DNA of 5,599 bases from Bacilli bacterium (GTDB lineage: Bacteria; Bacillota_I; Bacilli_A; RF39; UBA660). The position numbers and the translations under genes were made by a program. Under the pieces are notes generated by a model that searched no databases, was not told the origin of the DNA, and saw only the letters and a program-made list of their open reading frames with translations. The stretch lies in contig CAADST010000079.1 of the NCBI GenBank assembly GCA_900751815.1, positions 1-5,599 on the forward strand. Direction: 5' to 3'. Of the stretch, positions 1-5,516 are shown piece after piece (position 1 is the stretch's first letter; every line of letters begins with the position of its first letter).

Positions 1-918
1 TCTAGTTTAAGTGTAGAAACTGAATCAATAGTTTATTTAGCTGATTATATAAAAAATACAGTATATCAAGGTGATGGGGTAAATGGATTATATTATCATG
101 ACGGTCAAGGAAGTTATACAAATGCAGATCAAGAAGCTGGAGATAACAGCTACAGATATGCAGGAGCTAACCCAAATAATTATGTCTGTTTTGGTTCAAC
201 TGCATCAGTATGTCCACTAGATAATTTATACCGCATAATTGGAGTATTTGATGAAAAAGCAAAGTTAATAAAAGCCGACTATGCTAATAGTTATTTATTT
301 GGTACTAATGGTGGATATTCTGGTTATATGTTTAATTCAAATAGTTTTAGCAATTATAGTGGTTATTTGTCAGAGATTTATTCATATTATTGGAATAGTA
401 ATACAATTAATAATGTGTGGATAGAATCTAATTTAAATACAATAAATTTAAACATGAATTACTTAAATAATATAGGAAGCACATGGAGTAATTTAATAGA
501 AACTCATGAATGGAAAGTTGGTGGTGGTAATTCTACTTATTTATATAATGGTACAATGCAAGTAGCATATAATTATGAAGTAGGTTCAAATAGTAGTAGT
601 ACAACATATAATGCAAAAATAGGCTTAATGTATGTGAGCGATTATGGCTATGCTACAAGCTCAAATAATTGGACACAAAGATTAAACTATAGTTTATATA
701 ATAATTGGCTATATATGGGGGTTAAAGAATGGACTATCTCTCGTAATTCAGTAAATGAAAGCTATGTTTTTATTATTAATACGGATCGTCGAATTGCTTA
801 TACTGGCTCTGGTTCAACTGATTTGAGTTTTAGACCTACATTCTACCTAAACTCAGATGTAGAATATGCTAGTGGATCTGGAACGGAGTCTGATCCAATT
901 CGTTTGAAAATTGATTAA
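1..918 (+). CDS. Surface/extracellular protein, 3' fragment (N-terminus outside window)
   Basis: The frame is open from base 1 to the TAA at 916-918, giving 305 residues; the ATG at 328 is internal, because the same frame reads cleanly upstream of it. The fragment is rich in Asn, Ser, Tyr, Gly and Trp and has no TM helix, LPxTG motif or other C-terminal anchor, so any signal peptide or anchor must lie upstream. Recognisable blocks in fragment numbering are: YVCFGSTASVCP (61-72, a close Cys pair at 63 and 71), DNLYRIIGVF (74-83), LIKADYA (89-95), WKVGG (171-175), AKIGLMYVSDYGYA (205-218), EWTISR (243-248), RPTFYL (278-283) and GTESDPIRL near the end. I recognise this block order from secreted proteins of uncultured gut Firmicutes, where it forms a C-terminal domain repeated in many paralogues, sometimes behind a prepilin-like N-terminus. 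Its biochemical function is unknown to me; adhesion or surface display is only inference. A hairpin terminator follows directly. Confidence 0.8.
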   Translation, partial: SSLSVETESIVYLADYIKNTVYQGDGVNGLYYHDGQGSYTNADQEAGDNSYRYAGANPNNYVCFGSTASVCPLDNLYRIIGVFDEKAKLIKADYANSYLFGTNGGYSGYMFNSNSFSNYSGYLSEIYSYYWNSNTINNVWIESNLNTINLNMNYLNNIGSTWSNLIETHEWKVGGGNSTYLYNGTMQVAYNYEVGSNSSSTTYNAKIGLMYVSDYGYATSSNNWTQRLNYSLYNNWLYMGVKEWTISRNSVNESYVFIINTDRRIAYTGSGSTDLSFRPTFYLNSDVEYASGSGTESDPIRLKID

Positions 919-920
919 CT

Positions 921-952
921 TTAAAACTGATAATTTCATTTATCAGTTTTAA
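921..952 (+). terminator. Rho-independent terminator of the surface-protein gene
   Basis: A perfect 13-bp inverted repeat, TTAAAACTGATAA (921-933) and its complement (940-952), encloses a 6-nt loop (934-939). It starts two bases after the stop codon. The uridine run is short and lies mostly inside the 3' arm (TTTT 947-950), followed by AT-rich sequence, so efficiency may be moderate. It separates the surface gene from the two-component operon. Confidence 0.7.
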
Positions 953-975
953 TATTCTATTAAATTTGTTAAAAT
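947..975 (+). promoter_or_regulatory. Predicted promoter of the two-component operon
   Basis: An extended -10, TG (967-968)-T-TAAAAT (970-975), is preceded at a 17-bp spacing by a poor -35 (TTTTAA, 947-952) that lies in the 3' arm of the upstream terminator. The same nine bases, TGTTAAAAT, recur in the DUF362 promoter. Transcription would begin near 982, only about 10 nt before the ATG at 992. A clear Shine-Dalgarno site is absent; AAGTG at 978-982 is the only weak candidate. Confidence 0.5.
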
Positions 976-991
976 ATAAGTGTGATTGCTT

Positions 992-1636
992 ATGTATAAA
1001 ATATTATTAATCGAAGATAATGAGTTTATTATTAAAGGAATTGTCTATTTATTAAAACAACATAATTTTGATGTGGATGTTGTTAGTACTTTAAATGATG
1101 CTAAAAAACATTTAGAAAATAATTATAATTTAATAATACTTGATTTAATGTTACCTGATGGTGATGGTATTGATTTCTTTAAAAAGACTCTAACTAATAA
1201 ACCAACTTTAGTCTTAACTGCTAAAGATGATGAAGATGTAATTAGTGATGCCCTAGATAATGGGGTAGAAGATTACATGGTTAAACCTTTTAAAGCTAAA
1301 GAATTATTATCAAGAATTAATAAAATAATTAGAAAAAATAAGGATAACAATTTAATTAAAGTTAAAAATGTTGTTATAGATACTGATGCTGCTAGGGTAT
1401 ATGTGGATAATGTAGAAGTAATATTTACTAGTTTAGAATATCGTATTTTATTATTACTATTTCAAAATTTAAATAGAATTGTAACTAGAGAAATAATTAT
1501 GGAACAAATTTGGGATATCTCAGGTAATTTTGTTGAAGATAATACCTTAACTGTTTATATTAAAAGAATTAGAGAGAAATTAGGTAGTGATATTATTAAA
1601 ACAATTAAAGGTTTAGGATATCGGGTGGATGTATGA
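992..1636 (+). CDS. OmpR/PhoB-family response regulator, first gene of a two-component operon
   Basis: This 214-residue protein is a cytoplasmic DNA-binding regulator activated by phosphotransfer from the kinase encoded next. The receiver domain (about 1-115) has the acidic pair E8/D9, phospho-acceptor D51 in LDLMLPDGDG, T76, and K98 in the KPF motif with Y95 before it. The winged-helix trans_reg_C domain (about 122-213) carries FTSLEYRILLLL, the recognition-helix region EDNTLTVYIKRIREKL and the terminal wing GLGYRV. Length is slightly under the usual 220-235. I start at ATG 992 because MYKILLIEDN matches the family N-terminus; a TTG at 986 in frame would add only two residues. The stop TGA overlaps the kinase start as ATGA, implying coupled translation. 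The effector domain resembles VanR/VncR-type regulators, but its target genes cannot be read from the sequence. Confidence 0.95.
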   Translation: MYKILLIEDNEFIIKGIVYLLKQHNFDVDVVSTLNDAKKHLENNYNLIILDLMLPDGDGIDFFKKTLTNKPTLVLTAKDDEDVISDALDNGVEDYMVKPFKAKELLSRINKIIRKNKDNNLIKVKNVVIDTDAARVYVDNVEVIFTSLEYRILLLLFQNLNRIVTREIIMEQIWDISGNFVEDNTLTVYIKRIREKLGSDIIKTIKGLGYRVDV

Positions 1637-2817
1637 AAAAACATTTTATAATAGTATGGATAGTTGTTGTAATTACATTTTTTATAATTTCTTTTGTAGA
1701 TTATAAAAGTTATGTTAGAATTACTAATAATTTTACTAATAATATAATTAGTGAAGTTGTTAAAAACTATCCGGATGTAACTGAAGAAGAAATAATTGAA
1801 ATTATTAATAGTTCTGATAATGAAGCTAGTGATATATTAGCGAGCTTTGGCTTTGATATAAATTCTATGGGAGTACTTAAAAGCATTAATGATAACTTTT
1901 ATCGTAATTTAATTATTAATAGTATAGTGTTATTAATAATATCTATAGTTATATTTCTATTAATTTTTTTCTATGATAAAAAGGAAAAAAGAGAACTTGA
2001 TAAAATTATTGATTATTTAAAAGAATTAAATCGGGGAAATTATGATTTAAAAATAGATTTAAATAGTGAAGGAATTTTATCAATACTTAAAAATGAAATC
2101 TATACAACAACAGTAATGTTAAGAGAAATGGCAAGTCGCGAATACCTTGATAAAATTACTTTAAAAGAAAATTTAGCTAATATTTCTCATCAATTAAAAA
2201 CACCTTTAACTTCAATATCAATTCTAGTTGATAATTTGTGTGATGAAGAAGTTGATAAGAAAACAGAACTGGAGTTTTTAAATGATATTAAAAGACAAGT
2301 TGATAATATCAATTATTTAGTTATTGTTTTACTTAAATTATCTAGGTTTGATGCCAATGTAATAACTTTTAAAAAAGATGATATTAATGTAAAAAAATTA
2401 ATTTTAGAGTGTATGAAGAATTTAGATGTCATAAGAGAAGTTAAAAATATCAATATTCATGTAAGTGGAGCAAATGATGTAGAATTTATTGGGGATTATA
2501 AATGGGAGAGTGAGGCAATAAGTAATATAATAAAAAATGCTATAGAACATACACTAAATGGTAAATTTATTTATATTAGTTTTAAAGATAAATCTTTATA
2601 CACAGAAATTATTATAGAAGATGAAGGTTTAGGTATGAGCGAGAAAGAAAAAAATAGAATTTTTGAAAGGTTTTATAAAGGGAGTAGTACTAATAGTAAT
2701 AATTTTGGAATTGGTTTATCTTTAGCTAAAGAAATAATTACTAAAGATAATGGGAAAATTATAGTTAAATCGGAAGTTAATAAGGGAACAAAATTTATAA
2801 TAAGGTATTATAAGTAA
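1633..2817 (+). CDS. Membrane sensor histidine kinase (HisKA/HATPase_c), partner of the upstream regulator
   Basis: This 394-residue protein senses an extracytoplasmic or membrane signal and phosphorylates the upstream regulator. TM1 (about 5-22) and TM2 (about 93-114) bracket a small external segment of about 70 residues. The linker at about 115-165 sits where a HAMP would be but is not a clear HAMP by eye. HisKA follows, with the H-box ISHQLKTPLTS and phospho-acceptor H186. The catalytic domain has the N-box (N298 and N302 in SNIIKNAIEH), G1 (D330-E-G-L-G334), F-box (FERFYKG, 344-350) and G2 (GIGLSLAK, 359-366). All catalytic motifs are present, so it should be active. The H-box and overall shape resemble VanS-B/VncS kinases, which respond to antimicrobials or peptides; the ligand here is unknown. 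Its ATG overlaps the regulator's stop by 4 bp, with only a weak GGTGG site at 1624-1628. Confidence 0.95.
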   Translation: MKKHFIIVWIVVVITFFIISFVDYKSYVRITNNFTNNIISEVVKNYPDVTEEEIIEIINSSDNEASDILASFGFDINSMGVLKSINDNFYRNLIINSIVLLIISIVIFLLIFFYDKKEKRELDKIIDYLKELNRGNYDLKIDLNSEGILSILKNEIYTTTVMLREMASREYLDKITLKENLANISHQLKTPLTSISILVDNLCDEEVDKKTELEFLNDIKRQVDNINYLVIVLLKLSRFDANVITFKKDDINVKKLILECMKNLDVIREVKNINIHVSGANDVEFIGDYKWESEAISNIIKNAIEHTLNGKFIYISFKDKSLYTEIIIEDEGLGMSEKEKNRIFERFYKGSSTNSNNFGIGLSLAKEIITKDNGKIIVKSEVNKGTKFIIRYYK

Positions 2818-2818
2818 T

Positions 2819-2847
2819 TTGCTTAAATATTAATTATTTAGTATAAT
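2819..2847 (+). promoter_or_regulatory. Predicted sigma-A-type promoter of the two-TM membrane protein
   Basis: A perfect -10 TATAAT (2842-2847) lies 17 bp after TTGCTT (2819-2824), which begins two bases after the kinase stop codon. Initiation would fall near 2854, so the 5' end would almost coincide with the GGAGG ribosome-binding site (2854-2858). No terminator separates it from the kinase gene, so read-through from the two-component operon is also possible. A 7-bp AT-only inverted repeat (2832-2838 with 2845-2851) overlaps the -10. Confidence 0.6.
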
Positions 2848-2862
2848 AATTGCGGAGGCAAA

Positions 2863-3825
2863 ATGAAAGAATTTAAAAAATTAGTTAAAGTTAAGAAAAT
2901 TTTATTAATTTTAGGAATTATTATTTGTTTTATTGCTTTAGGATTCTATCTGCTGTTAAATAGTTATTTAAAAAATGAAGATGTAGCTTATTTAAATGAA
3001 GTAGATAAAGAATATGCTGCTTCTGATGTTGAAGTAACACTTCTTACTGATTATTTTGCAACTTTAAATGAATCTGGTGAGTTAAAAAGATTTTATTTAG
3101 TATTTGATAGTAATGATAATATATTTGTAGTTGTGCTTGATGATAATGAATTTAATAATTTAAAGGAAATACATGAATATACTTATAATGCTGATGCTGA
3201 AGAACCAAAAAGTGTTATAATTGAGGGAAGATCAAAAGAAATACCTGCGGAAATTAAAAATTATGCCCTTGATTATTTAATTGAAATGGATGTTGATGTT
3301 AATGCTAGTACAATTGATGAAGTTATTGGCAAATATTATTTAGATACTACTTTGACTAATGATTATATTTTAAATCAAGCAAGAATATTAGTTATACCTT
3401 TGTTTTTGGTGGGCATACTTTTCATATTAATAAATGTAATTAAAATAATCAGAAGAAGAAAAGTATTAAAAGTAATAACTGATAAAGAATTAATTAGTAG
3501 TAATCATAATACAATATGTCACACAATTATTACTAAAAATTATTTAATTAATTATAGACCAAAACTATATATTATAAAGTTAGATGAAATACTTTGGTTT
3601 TATCCATTTGAGGCAAGAGTAAAAAAGAAAGTTAGTGAAAGAAGTATATTTATTTTAACAAAGGATAATATTAAATATAATGTGGGAATAGTTCATAAAT
3701 TTAATGAGGAATATGAAAATGCTTATGGGAAGCTTTATCAAGATTTAGTGAGTATTTTACCAGATGCCTTAAAAGGTTATACAAAGGAAAATAAAGAACA
3801 AATAAGTGGCAAATTTAAAAAATAA
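2863..3825 (+). CDS. Uncharacterised two-TM membrane protein with external domain and possible cytoplasmic PH-like domain
   Basis: I do not recognise a function for this 320-residue protein. A basic N-terminus (KKLVKVKK) precedes TM1 (about 13-32). An acidic segment (about 34-172) rich in Asp, Glu and Asn follows and should face outside. TM2 (about 175-196) is followed by IIRRRK, which puts the remaining 120 residues in the cytoplasm by the positive-inside rule. That tail alternates short strands (CHTIITKNYLINY, LYIIKLDEILWFYPF, SIFILTKDNIKYNVG) and ends in a helix (about 280-300), an order that suggests a PH-like or bPH fold. The architecture recalls DUF6709-type Firmicutes proteins, but that assignment is tentative. 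There are no catalytic motifs, and cysteines are limited to C22 (in TM1) and C219. GGAGG (2854-2858) lies four bases from the ATG, a short but usable spacing. The position after the kinase makes an accessory or target role conceivable, but it has its own promoter. Confidence 0.85.
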   Translation: MKEFKKLVKVKKILLILGIIICFIALGFYLLLNSYLKNEDVAYLNEVDKEYAASDVEVTLLTDYFATLNESGELKRFYLVFDSNDNIFVVVLDDNEFNNLKEIHEYTYNADAEEPKSVIIEGRSKEIPAEIKNYALDYLIEMDVDVNASTIDEVIGKYYLDTTLTNDYILNQARILVIPLFLVGILFILINVIKIIRRRKVLKVITDKELISSNHNTICHTIITKNYLINYRPKLYIIKLDEILWFYPFEARVKKKVSERSIFILTKDNIKYNVGIVHKFNEEYENAYGKLYQDLVSILPDALKGYTKENKEQISGKFKK

Positions 3826-3828
3826 ATC

Positions 3829-3859
3829 TTGACTTGAAGTCTGCTTTAAGTGTTAAAAT
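3829..3859 (+). promoter_or_regulatory. Predicted DUF362 promoter with an operator-like palindrome in the spacer
   Basis: The -35 TTGACT (3829-3834) and the extended -10 TGT-TAAAAT (3851-3859) are separated by 19 bp; the TGn element can compensate for the long spacer. An imperfect palindrome fills the interval: ACTTGAAG (3832-3839), TCTG, CTTTAAGT (3844-3851), matching at 7 of 8 positions. A second, shorter palindrome, GACTT-G-AAGTC (3831-3841), overlaps it and the -35. As RNA the larger repeat would form a small hairpin with one G-U pair, but no T-run follows, so a protein-binding site is likelier than a terminator. Confidence 0.55.
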
Positions 3860-3878
3860 GAATTTGGAGGGATGAAAA

Positions 3879-4757
3879 GTGAAATCAAAAGTTTATTTTA
3901 CAAAAGAAATTAGTAGTGATGCTTTAATTAAAATTTATGAAGCATTAGGTAAAAAATTAGATGGCAAAGTTGCTGTTAAAATGCATTCTGGTGAAGCCGG
4001 TAATAAAAATTATTTGAGACCAGAATTTGTTAAAGATTTAGTTAATCATGTAAATGGTACTGTAGTTGAATGTAATACCGCTTATGCAGGAGCTAGAAAT
4101 ACTACAGAAAAACATCGTGAATTAATTAAAGAACATGAATGGGAAAAATATTTTCCGTTTGACTTAATGGATGCTGAAGGACCCGATTTAGAATTAGATG
4201 TTCCAAATGGTAAAGTTTTGCATAAAAATTATGTTGGTAAAAATTTAGCTAACTATGATTCTTTACTTGTATTATCTCATTTTAAAGGTCATGCTATGGG
4301 TGGCTATGGTGGAGCGCTAAAACAACTTTCAATTGGTTGTGCATCATCTGCTGGTAAAACTTTAATTCATACTGCTGGAGTAACTGATAATCAATATGAA
4401 TTATTTAATAATTTACCAGAACAAGAGAGATTCCTAGAAGCTATGGCCGATGCGGCATCAAGTGTTGTTGCTCACTTTAATGGTAATGCAGTATATATCA
4501 ATGTAATGAAAAACATATCAGTTGATTGTGATTGCGATGGTAATGCAACAGAACCATGTATGAAAGATGTAGGTATTCTTGCAAGCCTTGATCCTGTTGC
4601 AGTTGACCAAGCTTGTCTAGATATTGTTTATAATAGAGCTGACCCTGGCAAGGATAAGTTAATTGAAAGAATCGAATCACTTCATGGAGTACATACTGTT
4701 GAAGCAGCAGAGGAAGAAGGCGTTGGTAGTCGTGAATATGAGATTGTAGAAATATAA
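3879..4757 (+). CDS. DUF362 (COG2768-like) protein, short form without ferredoxin domain
   Basis: This 292-residue protein is probably cytoplasmic, with no signal peptide or TM helix. DUF362 proteins are annotated as uncharacterised Fe-S centre proteins; no reaction is established for this subgroup to my knowledge. Family landmarks are KMHSGE (34-39), ECNTAYAGARN (64-74), HFKGHAMGGYGGALKQLSIG (134-153) with C154, IHTAG (163-167), DCDCDG (216-221) with C227, and the near-C-terminal GILASLDPVAVDQACLD (232-248) with C246. Longer relatives, about 370 residues, carry two CxxCxxCxxxCP clusters of a ferredoxin domain; here the corresponding stretch after C154 is a short linker (about 168-185) with no such motif. 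The GTG start at 3879 follows GGAGGG (3866-3871) by 7 bases; the ATG at 3872 is out of frame and closes quickly. The coding sequence is less AT-extreme than the kinase genes, partly owing to many Gly and Ala codons. The stop codon lies in the terminator stem. Confidence 0.9.
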   Translation: MKSKVYFTKEISSDALIKIYEALGKKLDGKVAVKMHSGEAGNKNYLRPEFVKDLVNHVNGTVVECNTAYAGARNTTEKHRELIKEHEWEKYFPFDLMDAEGPDLELDVPNGKVLHKNYVGKNLANYDSLLVLSHFKGHAMGGYGGALKQLSIGCASSAGKTLIHTAGVTDNQYELFNNLPEQERFLEAMADAASSVVAHFNGNAVYINVMKNISVDCDCDGNATEPCMKDVGILASLDPVAVDQACLDIVYNRADPGKDKLIERIESLHGVHTVEAAEEEGVGSREYEIVEI

Positions 4758-4771
4758 TCTCTTTTTCTTTT
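4740..4771 (+). terminator. Rho-independent terminator overlapping the DUF362 stop codon
   Basis: A 9-bp stem pairs 4740-4748 (GAGATTGTA) with 4753-4761 (TATAATCTC), including one G-U pair. It is capped by a GAAA tetraloop (4749-4752, a GNRA type) and followed by TTTTTCTTTT (4762-4771). The last five codons and the TAA (4755-4757) of the DUF362 gene form the stem. It insulates the exporter operon from upstream transcription. Confidence 0.8.
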
Positions 4772-4790
4772 AGCTAAAATATGGTATACT
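4762..4790 (+). promoter_or_regulatory. Predicted extended -10 promoter of the ABC exporter operon
   Basis: TGG-TATACT (4782-4790) is a good extended -10. The best-spaced -35, TTTTTC (4762-4767, 17 bp away), is only the T-run of the preceding terminator, so the TGn element probably carries the promoter. Initiation is expected near 4797, about 12 nt before the ATG at 4809. Only a weak AAGTG (4796-4800) could serve as ribosome-binding site. Confidence 0.6.
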
Positions 4791-4808
4791 AAACCAAGTG
4801 ATGTTTAT

Positions 4809-5516
4809 ATGAAATTGGTAATTAAAAATTTAGAAAAGAAATTTGGGACCAAAGAGGTCTTAAAAGATATTAACTTTGAATTTGAAAGTGGTAAAATTTA
4901 TGGACTACTCGGTCGTAATGGTGCAGGAAAAACGACTCTTTTTAACTGCTTGAATGAAGATTTAGAAATTGATAATGGTTCCTTTTTTATAGAAGATAAA
5001 GAAACCCGTAAGGTTGAAGCTAGTGATATTGGTTATGTTTTATCAACTCCAGTTGTTCCAGAGTTTTTAACAGGTAGAGAATTTTTGAAATTTTTTATTG
5101 ATATTAATAAAGATAAAATAACTGATTTAAAAAGTATTGATGAATATTTTGATTTAATTAAACTTGATGTAAGTGATCGAGATAAACTTATGAAAGATTA
5201 TTCTCATGGAATGAAAAATAAAATGCAAATGTTAGTAAATATTATTGCTAATCCTAGTATTTTACTATTAGATGAACCACTCACTAGTTTTGATGTAGTT
5301 GTTGCTGAAGAAATGAAAGAATTACTTAAGAAAACTAAAGAAAATCGCATTTTAATATTTTCAACACATATTTTAGAATTGGCTTTGGATTTATGTGATG
5401 AAATAGTAGTACTTAATAATGGAATGCTTGAGCGTGTTAGTAAAAGTAATCTTAATAATGCTAAATTTAAAGAAAAAATTATTAATGTCTTAAAAGGTGA
5501 AGAAGATGCTGAATAA
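4809..5516 (+). CDS. ABC-2-type transporter ATP-binding protein
   Basis: This 235-residue cytoplasmic ATPase powers an ABC exporter, probably with the membrane partner encoded immediately downstream. Motifs in order are Walker A GRNGAGKTT (35-43), signature YSHGM (131-135) in place of LSGGQ, Walker B ILLLDEP (151-157) with catalytic E156, D-loop SFD (160-162) and switch H187 in STH. The His/Met-containing signature is common in ABC-2 exporter ATPases of the bacitracin/DrrA/CcmA kind. The Q-loop position is unusual: IGYVLSTP (74-81) has serine where glutamine, or often glutamate, is expected. The following PEFLTGREFL (84-93) is normal for the group. The length is typical of a single nucleotide-binding domain. 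The start at 4809 gives the canonical N-terminus MKLVIKNLEKKFG; an ATG at 4801 opens only a three-codon frame. The cargo cannot be inferred from the ATPase. Confidence 0.95.
   Translation: MKLVIKNLEKKFGTKEVLKDINFEFESGKIYGLLGRNGAGKTTLFNCLNEDLEIDNGSFFIEDKETRKVEASDIGYVLSTPVVPEFLTGREFLKFFIDINKDKITDLKSIDEYFDLIKLDVSDRDKLMKDYSHGMKNKMQMLVNIIANPSILLLDEPLTSFDVVVAEEMKELLKKTKENRILIFSTHILELALDLCDEIVVLNNGMLERVSKSNLNNAKFKEKIINVLKGEEDAE

Noticed and set aside
328..330. ATG 328 as the start of a separate 196-residue protein
   Set aside because: The frame is open from base 1 with sequence of the same composition and continuous domain blocks, so this Met is internal.
949..974. TTAA repeats at about 9-11-bp steps as a response-regulator binding site for autoregulation
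   Set aside because: The repeats are four AT-only bases with uneven spacing and cannot be told from background composition.
986..991. TTG at 986 as the response-regulator start
   Set aside because: It adds only Met-Leu before a family-typical MYKILLIEDN start at ATG 992 and has no better ribosome-binding site.
1634..1636. TGA read as Trp (mycoplasma code 4), which would extend the regulator by a few codons
   Set aside because: All Trp codons seen in the window are TGG, no frame has an internal TGA, and the regulator ends at the normal family position with an ATGA overlap.
2832..2851. 7-bp inverted repeat (AATTATT/AATAATT) over the -10 of the membrane-protein gene as an operator
   Set aside because: It is made only of A and T in an extremely AT-rich gap, so chance is a sufficient explanation.
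4498..4680. Reverse-strand 60-codon ORF
   Set aside because: It lies wholly inside the DUF362 gene antisense, with no recognisable domain or start signal.
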